From Halodesulfovibrio aestuarii (lineage in GTDB: Bacteria > Desulfobacterota > Desulfovibrionia > Desulfovibrionales > Desulfovibrionaceae), in the NCBI RefSeq assembly GCF_050571805.1, contig NZ_CP192219.1: a DNA stretch of 64,000 bases; one strand, given 5' to 3'. Shown here piece after piece: positions 54,733 to 63,976 of this stretch (positions are counted from its first letter, which is position 1; every line of letters begins with the position of its first letter). The position numbers were made by a program, and so were the translations under genes. The notes under the pieces are model-generated. The model searched no databases. It was not told where the DNA came from and saw only the letters and a program-made list of their open reading frames with translations.

Positions 54733-55539
54733 ATGAATATAGTGTATCCGCCATCGCGATATGCCGGACTTGAGATTCTCTCTTGTGCCGGAGGACACAA
54801 GTTTCGGGAGCACCTGCATGATGCGTATGTGTTGTGGCTTAATTCAGAAACTGGTGAGCACTATACGGTGAACGGTGACAGTAAGTTTTTACAGACAGGT
54901 GCAGTCAGTTTGATTGAACCTGGAGTCCCTCATGCCAATCGCTCCTGTGATGAACGCAACAGTCATTTACGTAGTTTTTATTGTACAGAAGAATTTTTTC
55001 AGCAGCAGTATTTGCATATTTACGAGACCGAGTACACAGCCCCATTGGGAATCAGGCTTTTAGAACATGCAGGGCTTTGGCGAAGTTTTACTGCTTTGCA
55101 TGAATATATGCTTGGTGTTCAGGATGATCTGAAGGTGGATGAGCTTGTGTTGAGTTCGTTTTCAGGTTTCTTTGAGCAATGCGGGGGGAGAAACCTCCAA
55201 CCTGTGCGTGATACGTGTGACAGGCGGGTGGCTAAGGCTGCCGAATATTTCCATGCTCATCTTGATTTTCCTATCTTGCTGGAAGAACTGGCAGAAATGC
55301 TTGGTTGCACCAGTTTTCACCTTATCCGACTGTTTCGTTTGCAAACGGGGATGACCCCCCATGCGTATTTAACACAAATTCGTCTGGAAAAAGCGCGCAA
55401 TCTTATCGACCATGGTGTTCCCTTTTCTGCTGTTGCGATGCAGATTGGCTTGTCAGACCAAAGTCATCTCACCCGGCAATTTAAAAAACGATACGGGGTA
55501 ACTCCCGGACAATACAAAAAGCAACGGCAGCTTTTGTAG
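54733..55539 (+). CDS. AraC family transcriptional regulator
   Basis: 268 residues from ATG 54733 (AGGTGA upstream). N-terminal cupin-like sensor (HLHDAYVLWLNSETGEHYTVNG) and two C-terminal HTHs: LEELAEMLGCTSFHLIRLFRLQTGMTPHAYLTQIRLEKA and FSAVAMQIGLSDQSHLTRQFKKRYGVTPGQYKK. In its type (LeuE/amino-acid exporter regulators) it often pairs with an exporter; none is next to it. Confidence 0.93.
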   Translation: MNIVYPPSRYAGLEILSCAGGHKFREHLHDAYVLWLNSETGEHYTVNGDSKFLQTGAVSLIEPGVPHANRSCDERNSHLRSFYCTEEFFQQQYLHIYETEYTAPLGIRLLEHAGLWRSFTALHEYMLGVQDDLKVDELVLSSFSGFFEQCGGRNLQPVRDTCDRRVAKAAEYFHAHLDFPILLEELAEMLGCTSFHLIRLFRLQTGMTPHAYLTQIRLEKARNLIDHGVPFSAVAMQIGLSDQSHLTRQFKKRYGVTPGQYKKQRQLL

Positions 55540-55658
55540 TATGTAATCATGTCAGTTTTATTCAAGACCGGTTTAATAGTGTCTGATATCTTTTTAATCA
55601 CAGGTTCCCAGATCTGTTCAGCATTTTCCTGTAACCATATCGAGAGTGAGAGATAAAG

Positions 55659-55997
55659 ATGGAGACTATTACTTGGAATGATTTTGAGAAAGTTGAATTG
55701 CGCGTGGGAAAAATCTTATCTGCAGAAGTATTTAAAGAGGCGCGCAAGCCTGCCTATGTAATGCACATCGATTTTGGAGAAGAAATCGGTCTGCGTAAGT
55801 CGAGTGCCCAGATTACGAAGCACTATACTCCTGAAGAATTGGTAGGGCGGCTCATTATGGCGGTAGTCAATTTCCCGAAAAAACAGATTGGCCCTATTAT
55901 GTCTGAATGCCTTGTCACCGGTTTTGCAGACAGAGATGGTGAGATTGTTCTATGCGGCGTTGATAAGGATGTGCCACTTGGCGCAAAACTTTGCTAG
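55659..55997 (+). CDS. csaA: CsaA-type tRNA-binding / chaperone protein
   Basis: 112 residues, right for CsaA. Single tRNA-binding (OB) domain: FEKVELRVGKILSAEVFKEARKPAYVMHIDFG, SSAQITKHY and the MSECLVTGFAD end. CsaA is a dimer with chaperone-like activity in protein secretion and binds tRNA. Confidence 0.93.
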   Translation: METITWNDFEKVELRVGKILSAEVFKEARKPAYVMHIDFGEEIGLRKSSAQITKHYTPEELVGRLIMAVVNFPKKQIGPIMSECLVTGFADRDGEIVLCGVDKDVPLGAKLC

Positions 55998-56011
55998 GCG
56001 CTACATTGAAA

Positions 56012-56053
56012 TAAAAAGAGGATAACGTGGTGTGCGTTATCCTCTTTTTTTTG
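56012..56053. terminator. Bidirectional terminator
   Basis: AAAAAGAGGATAACG and CGTTATCCTCTTTTT around TGGTGTG, between csaA and the convergent Usp pair. Confidence 0.94.
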
Positions 56054-56061
56054 GCTCTATT

Positions 56062-56574
56062 CTATAAGGGCTTTGTTGTTTCGTCTTTTTCTAAATGTAC
56101 AACCATGACCGGTGTTCTGGATTTTGCAATAACGCCTTGTGCAACACTGCCTGCGAAAAAACTTCCAAGTTTGGAGTGGCCGTAGGTACCCATAACGATC
56201 ATGTCCACTTCATGAGCGAATTGCAGAATAGTGTGCACAGGATGACCTGTTTGTACATGTACAGTTGTGGCAATATGTGCTGCTTCGAGCTCATATTTGT
56301 ACTGTCGATAGGCGGATTCAATGCGTTCTTTTGCATGCTTTTTACTGACTCGAAGGACATCATCCTTAATCTTGAGCCAGGTGTTTTCATTATAGATTGT
56401 TGCGAAATCAAGGCCGGAAGCAAGAGTTACATTGCGTGCCCAATCCGGGATAACATGAAGAAGCATGAGATCCGCCTGATATATCTTTGCAATGGACAGC
56501 GCGTACCCTAAGGCATGCTTGGCCGGCCCGGAAAGATCCGTTGCGTACAGGATTTTTTGAATATGAGGCAGCAT
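56062..56574 (-). CDS. Universal stress protein (second gene of a pair)
   Basis: 170 residues, GGAG seven bases upstream. ATP loop MGTYGHSKLGSFFAGSVAQGVI fits the consensus fully. A close paralogue of the upstream gene; both start MLP.I.KIL.ATDLS, a clear tandem duplication. The genes are 23 bases apart. Confidence 0.93.
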   Translation of the reverse strand: MLPHIQKILYATDLSGPAKHALGYALSIAKIYQADLMLLHVIPDWARNVTLASGLDFATIYNENTWLKIKDDVLRVSKKHAKERIESAYRQYKYELEAAHIATTVHVQTGHPVHTILQFAHEVDMIVMGTYGHSKLGSFFAGSVAQGVIAKSRTPVMVVHLEKDETTKPL

Positions 56575-56597
56575 TGCTTACTCCGATACTCTTAAAG

Positions 56598-57089
56598 TTA
56601 TTCTGAACGGACAATAAGTACCGGTGTAGGACTTTTGGCAATAACACCTTGTGCTACGCTTCCGACAAGTATCCCGCCAATTTTACTGTGCCCTTTGGTG
56701 CCCATGACAACGAGATCACAATTTTTTGCGTGCTCTATAATTTTTTTAACGGCGCTGCCGGAAGAAATTATCGGGGTAAGCTTGAGGGCGGCACACGCCT
56801 GTTCGCCACCTGCAAGTTCTTCACACTGCTTGCGCATAAGCTCTGTTACTGTTTCTTTTGCTTTGTCAGCTCCGGCTTCCAGTAGCGTCTTAAGTGTTTT
56901 GTCGTCGTATACGGCGGCAAAGTCGAACCCTGAATTCAAATATAGCTGTTCTTTCATGTCTGGTAACACATGAAGCAGGATGAGCTCGGCAGTATACTTT
57001 TCAGACAAACTGATGGCGTAACGCAGTGCGGCTCCTGCATCATCCGAAAGGTCTGTGGCAAGAAGAATTTTATTAATTTCTGGGAGCAT
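56598..57089 (-). CDS. Universal stress protein (first gene of a pair)
   Basis: 163 residues, AAGGAG upstream of 57089. ATP loop MGTKGHSKIGGILVGSVAQGVI. A hairpin ATTGGC-N6-GCCAAT (57193-57210) lies about 100 bases upstream and could be an operator. Confidence 0.93.
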   Translation of the reverse strand: MLPEINKILLATDLSDDAGAALRYAISLSEKYTAELILLHVLPDMKEQLYLNSGFDFAAVYDDKTLKTLLEAGADKAKETVTELMRKQCEELAGGEQACAALKLTPIISSGSAVKKIIEHAKNCDLVVMGTKGHSKIGGILVGSVAQGVIAKSPTPVLIVRSE

Positions 57090-57308
57090 TGTCGTCTCCT
57101 TATTGGGTTAGTCTTACAAAAATCTGTGCAAGCGTATTCTGCGCACATGCAGGTCTCCCACACAGCGGACGCATATTGGTTAGTGTACATCAATTGGCAA
57201 AAACGCCAATGATACGCTCGAGTCTGTTCGGGATAACGGCCAAGGCTTGCAAAAATACCGTTTTTACGGTTGAATCGCCCTCTTGAATTCATTCGGAGAG
57301 GAGAGCGT

Positions 57309-57785
57309 ATGAAACTGCGAACGATGGTACTGAGCATGGCACTGGTGTTTGGTATGACGACTGTTGCCGTAGCAGAAGATATTGGTTCCGTGAGCACTGT
57401 ATTTAAGATGCTCGGGGCTAACGATAAAATTGTTATTGAAGCGTTTGATGATCCGGATATTGACGGGGTTACCTGTTACTTGAGCCGTGCAAAGAAAGGT
57501 GGCGTCAGCGGAACACTAGGACTTGCAGAAGATACGTCAGATGCATCAGTTGATTGTGTTCAAATTGGCCCGATCAACATTCCGGCACGAGTGAAGGCTG
57601 GTAAAGAGGATGGTGAGGCTGTATTTAAAAAGCGCACCTCACTGCTTTTTAAAACAATGCAAGTTGTACGTTTCTACGATGCAAAGCGAAATGTACTGGT
57701 GTACCTCTCCTATAGTGACCGTGTTGTAGAAGGTTCGCCAAAAAACTCAATATCCACGGTTCCTGTACTTCCGTGGGGCGAATAG
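57309..57785 (+). CDS. creA: CreA family periplasmic protein
   Basis: 158 residues from MKLRTMVLSMA at 57309 (GAGGAGAG upstream). Signal peptide ending near AVAED, then SVSTVFKMLGANDKIVIEAFDDPDIDGVTCYLSRAKKGG, the CreA signature. Function unknown. It is one base ahead of the next gene, so they are one operon. Confidence 0.92.
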   Translation: MKLRTMVLSMALVFGMTTVAVAEDIGSVSTVFKMLGANDKIVIEAFDDPDIDGVTCYLSRAKKGGVSGTLGLAEDTSDASVDCVQIGPINIPARVKAGKEDGEAVFKKRTSLLFKTMQVVRFYDAKRNVLVYLSYSDRVVEGSPKNSISTVPVLPWGE

Positions 57786-57786
57786 T

Positions 57787-58326
57787 ATGTCTGGATATAA
57801 AGGAACATTCGCTGCAATTGATTTTGAAACTGCCGATGCAAAACGCGACAGCGCCTGTGCCGTTGCTGTTGTGCGTGTAGAGAATGGTGAGATCATCGAT
57901 AGTCTGTACCGTCTGGTGCAGCCACCGCGAAGTAATTTTAGTCCGTTCTGCGTGCGTGTTCACAATATACGTTGGAAGGACGTAGAAAATGAGCCTGTCT
58001 TTGCTGATGTGTGGCCGCAATTTACGCCGTTGTTCAAAGGGGTAGATTTTGTGGCGGCGCATAATGCTTCCTTTGACCGCTCTGTCCTTTCTGCCTGTCT
58101 TGCCGCATCTGGTATGCCAGTAGTCGATGAGCGTTTTTTGTGCACTGTTAAATTAGCGCGGCAAGTCTGGCCGGATTTAGTGAATCATAAGTTGAATACC
58201 GTATCAGATCATTTGGGGATTACTCTCCAGCATCACCATGCCGGATCTGATGCTGAAGCCTGTGCCCGCATCGCCATTGAGGGGCTGCGTTTGAAACCTC
58301 AGTTTGCTGCTCCGAACATGCTGTAG
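57787..58326 (+). CDS. DEDDh 3'-5' exonuclease (DnaQ-like)
   Basis: 179 residues. All Exo motifs: FAAIDFETAD (Exo I), HNASFDRSVL (Exo II), HHAGSDAEACARI (Exo III with the DEDDh His). It is a stand-alone exonuclease of the epsilon type found widely; a repair or RNA-degradation role cannot be told apart. Confidence 0.9.
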   Translation: MSGYKGTFAAIDFETADAKRDSACAVAVVRVENGEIIDSLYRLVQPPRSNFSPFCVRVHNIRWKDVENEPVFADVWPQFTPLFKGVDFVAAHNASFDRSVLSACLAASGMPVVDERFLCTVKLARQVWPDLVNHKLNTVSDHLGITLQHHHAGSDAEACARIAIEGLRLKPQFAAPNML

Positions 58327-58542
58327 CGTTAAACTTGCAGAAATTTCACTTTCCCTTTACACCCATTGCGGATTCTCCGTCACATTGAAGAATACCTTCG
58401 ATGTGATTATACGCAGCAACTTCATTAGTGTTGTCTTGGTTTACCCCATGGTATAGTGGCGGCACTGTATTATTCTGCGGCTTATGATTGTAAGTCGCTT
58501 GGCGTTGGCTGCGCTTTACTGTACAAATGCACAGGTTTTATT

Positions 58543-59154
58543 ATGAAAAAATATCGTGATCATTACTTCTTGCGGGCTAAAAAAGATAATTATCCCGCGA
58601 GATCAGTATATAAGCTGAAAGAAATTGATAAACGTTTTGCTATCTTTTCTAAAGGCATGAAGGTGCTTGATCTTGGAGCTGCTCCCGGATCCTGGTCTTT
58701 AGGTGCTGCTGAGAAAGTTGGTGCGGATGGCCTTGTTATCGGGGCTGATCTTCAAACCACAGAAACAGAATTTCCACCGAACGTTCGTTTTATGCAGGAG
58801 AATGTTTTTGAGCGTTCTCAGGAATTTGAAGACGTACTTGCCGAAATTATGCCGTTTGATGTTGTGATCAGCGATATGGCGCCTAAAACAACAGGCCACA
58901 AGTTTACAGATCAAGCTCGTTCTGCTGAGCTTTGTTACGAGGCTCTTAATGTGGCTTGTTACTGCCTGAAGCCCAACGGAAGCTTTGTTGTAAAGATCTT
59001 TATGGGGCCTGATGTGCAGGCATACGCGACTGCTATGCGTAAGTATTTCAAAAGTGTGAAGTCTTTTAAGCCAAAGAGTTCACGTGATGAGAGTAAGGAA
59101 ATTTTTTATATCGGTCTTGGATTTAACGGTAAGAAATTCGAATACGAATACTAG
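58543..59154 (+). CDS. rlmE: 23S rRNA (uridine-2'-O) methyltransferase RlmE
   Basis: 203 residues from ATG 58543. AdoMet site VLDLGAAPGSWSLGA; catalytic K-D-K-E set: Lys near the N-terminus (SVYKLKEID), VISDMAP, FVVKIF and SKEIFYIG. It methylates U2552 of 23S rRNA in the last step of 50S maturation. The upstream 216 bases have no gene. Confidence 0.94.
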   Translation: MKKYRDHYFLRAKKDNYPARSVYKLKEIDKRFAIFSKGMKVLDLGAAPGSWSLGAAEKVGADGLVIGADLQTTETEFPPNVRFMQENVFERSQEFEDVLAEIMPFDVVISDMAPKTTGHKFTDQARSAELCYEALNVACYCLKPNGSFVVKIFMGPDVQAYATAMRKYFKSVKSFKPKSSRDESKEIFYIGLGFNGKKFEYEY

Positions 59155-59268
59155 TAGTTATTTCTAAATCGACTTCCTTTGATTTTAAGCACCCTGAATG
59201 GTTTAGGTGTATTTATTTTTTATTGTTCCAGTTGCAGTATGTTAGCTGCAACTACGTAAGGAGGAATC

Positions 59269-60018
59269 ATGGCTGGACATAGTAAATGGGCTAACATTAA
59301 GCACCGTAAAGGTCGTCAGGATGCGGTACGTTCTAAGCAGTTCACTCGTGCTGCAAAAGAGATCATTATTGCTGCTAAAATAAGTGGTGATATTGCGAAC
59401 AACCCGCGCCTTCGTTCTGCTATTGCTGCTGCTAAAGCTGTAAACCTGCCTAAAGATAAAATTGAGAACGCAATCAAAAAAGGTACCGGCGAACTTGCTG
59501 GTGGCGATATCTACGAGATCACCTATGAAGGATACGGTCCCGGCGGTGTGGCTATCCTTATCGAAGTTGCTTCAGATAATAAAAACCGTATCGTTGCTGA
59601 AATGCGTCATACCTTGAACAAAGGCAACGGTAACATGGGTGAAGCCGGTTCTGTTGCCTGGATGTTCGATAATAAGGGACAGATCATTATTAAGAAAGAT
59701 GCTGTTACCGAGGAACAGGTAATGGAAATCGGTCTTGAAGCTGGTGCTGACGATATTATCGAGGAAACAGAAGAATGGGATATCCGTTGTGAGCCTACCG
59801 ACATGGAAGCAGTTCGTACTGCTTTTGAAGAAGCCGGCATCGCAATTGAATCTGCTGAAATGGCAAAAATTCCTCAGAATACTATTGAGCTTGACGCTGA
59901 CGGTGCAAGAAAAATGCTTCGCCTCATTGATCTTCTCGAAGAAAATGAGGACGTGCAGAACGTGTTCACCAACATGGACGTTTCTGACGACGTAATGGCT
60001 GAGCTTAACGCTGAATAA
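59269..60018 (+). CDS. yebC: YebC/PmpR family regulator
   Basis: 249 residues, AAGGAGG before ATG 59269. MAGHSKWANIKHRKG at the start is diagnostic. YebC proteins act as regulators of gene expression and, in more recent work, in relieving ribosome stalling. Next to ruvC as in many bacteria. Confidence 0.96.
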   Translation: MAGHSKWANIKHRKGRQDAVRSKQFTRAAKEIIIAAKISGDIANNPRLRSAIAAAKAVNLPKDKIENAIKKGTGELAGGDIYEITYEGYGPGGVAILIEVASDNKNRIVAEMRHTLNKGNGNMGEAGSVAWMFDNKGQIIIKKDAVTEEQVMEIGLEAGADDIIEETEEWDIRCEPTDMEAVRTAFEEAGIAIESAEMAKIPQNTIELDADGARKMLRLIDLLEENEDVQNVFTNMDVSDDVMAELNAE

Positions 60019-60042
60019 GTTGGCTGCTACGTAAAGACTTTT

Positions 60043-60131
60043 TTGCCTGTGGCGACGGAGTTTGTATTACTCCGGCGGGCAAGGGGGCAGCTCCTTGCAT
60101 TCACGCGAGAGGTATTCTCTCGCGACTGCAA
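60043..60131 (+). other. Structured segment after yebC with competing helices
   Basis: TTGCC (60043-60047) can pair with GGCAA (60078-60082) around CGGAGT/ACTCCG. GCAAGG (60079-60084) can instead pair with CCTTGC (60093-60098), and TTGCA (60095-60099) with TGCAA (60127-60131) around CGCGAGAG/CTCTCGCG (60104-60124). These pairings exclude each other in part. Confidence 0.45.
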
Positions 60132-60210
60132 TTAGATGAGAACATTTTTGTTTAAAGTATAATTAGACGTTACCGTGTTCGAGATTTTTTGCAGAAGATG
60201 AAAAAAGAAG

Positions 60211-60238
60211 GGAGGGAGTGTAAGCTCTCTCCTTTTTT
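60211..60238 (+). terminator. Terminator upstream of ruvC
   Basis: GGAGGGAG and CTCTCTCC around TGTAAG, then six T. A TATAAT at 60158-60163 might drive a short transcript ending here. The remainder of 60019-60347 has no gene. Confidence 0.75.
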
Positions 60239-60347
60239 ATTGGTGTGTTTTAATTTGCAGTTGTACTATTCCGCAGTAGACGAGACAATGCAGAAACTTC
60301 ATAGTGAGCATTTAGGATACATCATCATTTGACCGGTGGAGTTTGTT

Positions 60348-60839
60348 TTGACTGTAAATCGAGTGCTTGGCATTGACCCGGGGTCCCGCGTGATGGGCTG
60401 GGGGATAGTGGAAGAGATTTCCGGCGTAGCAAAGTTAGTAGACTGTGGTGCTATTCGCGCAACAGATAAGGATTTTGCGTGCCGTATGGGGCTTATTTTT
60501 AAAGAACTTAATGCTATTGTACAATTGCACAAACCCACCGTTGCGGCGGTGGAAAACGTATTTACAGCTAAAAACCCTGCGTCGGCATTAAAACTTGGGC
60601 AGGCTCGTGGGGTTGCTCTCGCTGCGTGCGCTGCAAACGATGTGAAAGTGTTCAGCTATGAACCGACCAAAATTAAGCAGACCATTGTGGGTGGCGGACG
60701 TGCTGCAAAAGAGCAGGTCGCTTTTATGGTGGCACAAATTTTAGGTGTGAAAAAGCCCAATTGGGCTCTGGATACGTCAGATGCTCTTGCTGCCGCGGTC
60801 TGCCATCTCAATACAAGCCGCTTTGCTAAGTATCTCTAG
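60348..60839 (+). CDS. ruvC: Holliday junction endonuclease RuvC
   Basis: 163 residues. TTG at 60348 is preferred: GGTGGAG ends six bases upstream and the protein then begins MTVNRVLGIDPGS as in the family; the GTG at 60336 is part of the ribosome site. Acidic residues of the RNase H-like site: Asp in GIDPGS, Glu in VENVF, Asp in DTSDALAAAVCH. It cuts Holliday junctions with RuvAB. Confidence 0.94.
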   Translation: MTVNRVLGIDPGSRVMGWGIVEEISGVAKLVDCGAIRATDKDFACRMGLIFKELNAIVQLHKPTVAAVENVFTAKNPASALKLGQARGVALAACAANDVKVFSYEPTKIKQTIVGGGRAAKEQVAFMVAQILGVKKPNWALDTSDALAAAVCHLNTSRFAKYL

Positions 60840-61165
60840 ACCCGCTTCTAGATTCTAATTGCGTGCTTTCCCCAACATGCTGTGGTATTGAAACAAGTTG
60901 GGTTATACCTTTGATTATTCCCCTGTTTGCTTTTCTATACGTATGGAGTAGGCAGTCTACAGACTTGCAAAATATTTTTAACATCCTGTTGGCCTGCATC
61001 TGCCTGAGGTTCTGGCAAATAGATGTTTAAAAGGCAAAACCAGCTTTATTTATTGGAGCGTCTTGGGTAATAGTCTCTTGATAGCCGGAGACGTTCACGC
61101 GTTGTGATGTACAGCCTGTCGCTCCTGATTCACTTCATTCAAAAAAGTTTTTCAAAGCATATATC
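60840..61165. other. Intergenic gap between ruvC and ruvA
   Basis: 326 bases. No gene, repeat or clear hairpin of note. It implies that ruvAB has its own promoter. Confidence 0.5.
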
Positions 61166-61768
61166 ATGATCGCATATCTTGAAGGTAAAATTGCAGAGAC
61201 AACGGAGCAGAGTGTCATCATCGTTACAGAGGGCGGTGTTGGGTACGAAGTCCGTTTGCCTGCCCATACGATGAATCGTGTCCCTGCCAAGGGTGGCGAT
61301 ATTGCAGTCTACGTCTACACGGTCGTTCGTGAAGATGCACTGGAATTGTACGGTTTTGAGTCATGGGACGAGCGCCAGATGTATACCACTTTGATTTCTA
61401 TATCGAAAGTTGGTGGTAAAACAGCGCTGGGCATCTTATCTGTATATCGTCCGGATGATCTGCGCCGTATTGTTTTTGAGGAAGATATTAACGCCTTGAC
61501 GCAGGTTTCCGGTATTGGCAAGAAAGGGGCACAGCATATTTTTCTTGAGTTAAAGTATAAGCTTAAAGTGGACGAAATGCCTGTTGTATCCGGTAAGGGT
61601 GAGGTTCCAGCAACCAGTGTGTACCGTGATGCTTTAGACGGCCTTGCCAACCTTGGTTACGGCGAAGATGAAGCCGCACCACTGCTGAAAACTATTTTGA
61701 AAAATGAGCCGGATCTTGACGTGGGTAGTGCTCTTCGAAGTGCGCTTAAAGCTCTTGCAAAGGGATAG
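61166..61768 (+). CDS. ruvA: Holliday junction helicase subunit RuvA
   Basis: 200 residues. N-terminal OB domain (MIAYLEGKIAETTEQSVIIV), helix-hairpin-helix pairs (ISKVGGKTALGIL, VSGIGKKGAQHIFLEL) and the C-terminal domain III (LANLGYGEDEAAPLLKTI) that contacts RuvB. Two bases ahead of ruvB. Confidence 0.96.
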   Translation: MIAYLEGKIAETTEQSVIIVTEGGVGYEVRLPAHTMNRVPAKGGDIAVYVYTVVREDALELYGFESWDERQMYTTLISISKVGGKTALGILSVYRPDDLRRIVFEEDINALTQVSGIGKKGAQHIFLELKYKLKVDEMPVVSGKGEVPATSVYRDALDGLANLGYGEDEAAPLLKTILKNEPDLDVGSALRSALKALAKG

Positions 61769-61770
61769 GA

Positions 61771-62739
61771 ATGGATACTGATCAGAATATCTGCATGGAC
61801 GAATCCGTTCGTCCTTCCTCGCTTGATGACTTTATCGGTCAGGAGGAATTGCGCCAAAATTTGAAAGTATACATTCAAGCTGCAAAAACGCGTGGTCAGG
61901 CAATGGACCACACCATGTTTTACGGCAACCCCGGGCTGGGTAAGACAACGTTATCCCAGATTATGGCTGAAGAGCTTGGAGTGAACATAGTTTCCACTTC
62001 AGGACCTGTTCTCGAACGGAGTGGTGATCTGGCAGCCATTTTGACGAACTTGGGTCGTAATGACATTTTATTTGTTGATGAAATTCATCGGATGCCTATC
62101 AGCGTTGAGGAAGTGTTGTATCCGGCAATGGAAGACTTTAAGCTCGATCTTGTCATCGGTCAGGGACCTGGAGCCCGGACTGTAAAGATTGACTTGGAAC
62201 CCTTCACTCTGGTAGGAGCCACAACCCGCATCGGATTATTATCATCACCGCTACGTGATCGTTTCGGTGTGATCTGTCGGTTAGAATTTTATACTCCGCA
62301 AGAACTCGCAACCATTGTTACCCGTACTGCACGTATCTTAGGCGTAGACATAGCATCAGACGGCGCGTTGGAAATAGGCCGCCGTTCTCGTGGTACGCCT
62401 CGTATTGCCAATAGACTTCTGCGTCGAGTGCGTGACTTTGCAACGGTACAGGGAAACAGAACTGTTGATGCAGATCTTGCAAGTAGCGCATTAAAGATGA
62501 TGGATGTTGACGAGAGCGGATTGGATCAGATGGACAGAAAGTTGCTGAGTGTTCTTATTGAACATTATGGTGGCGGCCCTGTAGGTGCTAAGACTCTCGC
62601 AGTGGCTTGTTCTGAAGATGTAAAAACAATTGAAGATATTTATGAGCCGTATCTTATTCAGTGCGGTTTTATTAAGCGCACGCACCGTGGTCGTGTTGCT
62701 ACGGCCAAAGCATATCGTCATTTGAATTTTCTGGCATAA
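61771..62739 (+). CDS. ruvB: Holliday junction helicase motor RuvB
   Basis: 322 residues. AAA+ ATPase: Walker A GNPGLGKTT (the family usually has GPPGLGKTT), Walker B LFVDEIHR, sensor GATTRIGLLSSPLRDRFG, and C-terminal winged helix ending RGRVATAKAYRHL. Drives branch migration with RuvA. Confidence 0.97.
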   Translation: MDTDQNICMDESVRPSSLDDFIGQEELRQNLKVYIQAAKTRGQAMDHTMFYGNPGLGKTTLSQIMAEELGVNIVSTSGPVLERSGDLAAILTNLGRNDILFVDEIHRMPISVEEVLYPAMEDFKLDLVIGQGPGARTVKIDLEPFTLVGATTRIGLLSSPLRDRFGVICRLEFYTPQELATIVTRTARILGVDIASDGALEIGRRSRGTPRIANRLLRRVRDFATVQGNRTVDADLASSALKMMDVDESGLDQMDRKLLSVLIEHYGGGPVGAKTLAVACSEDVKTIEDIYEPYLIQCGFIKRTHRGRVATAKAYRHLNFLA

Positions 62740-62773
62740 GGCCGCGCCAATAAAACATAACCTAGGAGGAAAT

Positions 62774-63496
62774 ATGCCTCAGAAAACATGCAGGGTAGAA
62801 CTTGTTGCTTCAACGCCAGATCCAATGGCTGTTATTTATGCAGCATTCAGACAGTGCTACCATGCAGGCTTTGTGGGTGATATGCATACCAAGCTTGTGG
62901 ACGGGGAGATCTCTGCAGAAAAACAAGCTGCGTTCATCCGTAAGGTTATGGAGTCCGGTCATGCCAGTCCCATTGAACATGTGTCGTTTACTTTTGCGAT
63001 AGAAGGTGTCTCGCGTGCTTTAACTCACCAGCTTGTGCGCCATCGTATTGCGTCTTTTTCTCAGCAGAGCCAGCGATATGTTGATGGAAGTAACTTCGAT
63101 TACATCCTGCCACCTGCTTTTGCAAAAATCCCAGAGGCAAAAGCTCGCTTTGAAAAATTTTTAGAAGAAGTCGGTGATGCGTATCAGGATTTGAAAAAAA
63201 TTCTCGAAGATAACGGGCGAGGTGCGAAAGCAAAGGAAGATGCCCGCTTTGTGTTGCCGCAAGCTGCAGAATCAAAAATTGTTGTCACTATGAACTGTCG
63301 AAGCCTCATTAATTTCTTTGAACACCGTTGTTGCACCCGTGCCCAATGGGAAATTAGAGCGATGGCAGATCAAATGCTGAAAATTTGTCGTGATGCGTTG
63401 CCGTGTGTCTTTGAAGATGCAGGTGCTCGCTGCGAGAAGTTGAAGTACTGCCCTGAAGGTGAGAAGTTCACCTGCGGTCGTTATCCGCTTCCATAA
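62774..63496 (+). CDS. thyX: Flavin-dependent thymidylate synthase
   Basis: 240 residues, AGGAGG before ATG 62774. The ThyX motif RHRIASFSQQSQRY is present. It methylates dUMP with methylene-THF using FAD and NAD(P)H, leaving THF, so no ThyA/DHFR pair is needed. The C-terminal CxxxxCxxLKYCPEGEKFTCGR-type Cys cluster is unusual for the core and is typical of the longer bacterial form. Confidence 0.96.
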   Translation: MPQKTCRVELVASTPDPMAVIYAAFRQCYHAGFVGDMHTKLVDGEISAEKQAAFIRKVMESGHASPIEHVSFTFAIEGVSRALTHQLVRHRIASFSQQSQRYVDGSNFDYILPPAFAKIPEAKARFEKFLEEVGDAYQDLKKILEDNGRGAKAKEDARFVLPQAAESKIVVTMNCRSLINFFEHRCCTRAQWEIRAMADQMLKICRDALPCVFEDAGARCEKLKYCPEGEKFTCGRYPLP

Positions 63497-63976
63497 CTAA
63501 TCGGTTCACATCACGTGTAACTGCCTATATTGGCTAGTTGTATATTTGCTATTTACAATGTGGGCACAAAATTTACAAAACCGCGAAAGCTTGTTTTTTA
63601 TAACAAGTTGTTAAATTTATTGTTTCGGTTTGTCTAAACCGTGTGAGTCGAGTGATATTGTGGCTTCCACATATTTTTTTACAAAAAGGCTAGAATAAAA
63701 AGTGCGTCAGATGATTGCCTTTTTCGATTATTAGCCTTAAAAGGCGAATTCTTCAGTTTTCGACAGTACTAATTGTTGAAAACTTTTCCACAGTGTTGTG
63801 GAAACTATAAAGTCTTCCGCGTCAACGCTTGTTGTCCGTGAGTCAAATAATTCTTCTGAAAATAGTGTTTTATTAAAAAAGATAGATAAATCGAGACATT
63901 GTTAAACTTAGCCAGATGATAGTGCCTGTGTAGAGACTAACAGGTATCACTGGTTTAACTCGAATTGCGGAATAGC
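63497..63976. other. Terminal intergenic region with DnaA-box-like palindrome
   Basis: 480 bases, A/T-rich, no gene seen. TTTCCACA-GTGT-TGTGGAAA (63785-63804) carries two 9-mers close to the DnaA box in inverted order. Other hairpins: CTTGTT-N6-AACAAG (63590-63607), GCCTT-AA-AAGGC near 63741-63752, and CCTGT ... ACAGG near 63926-63945. Confidence 0.4.
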
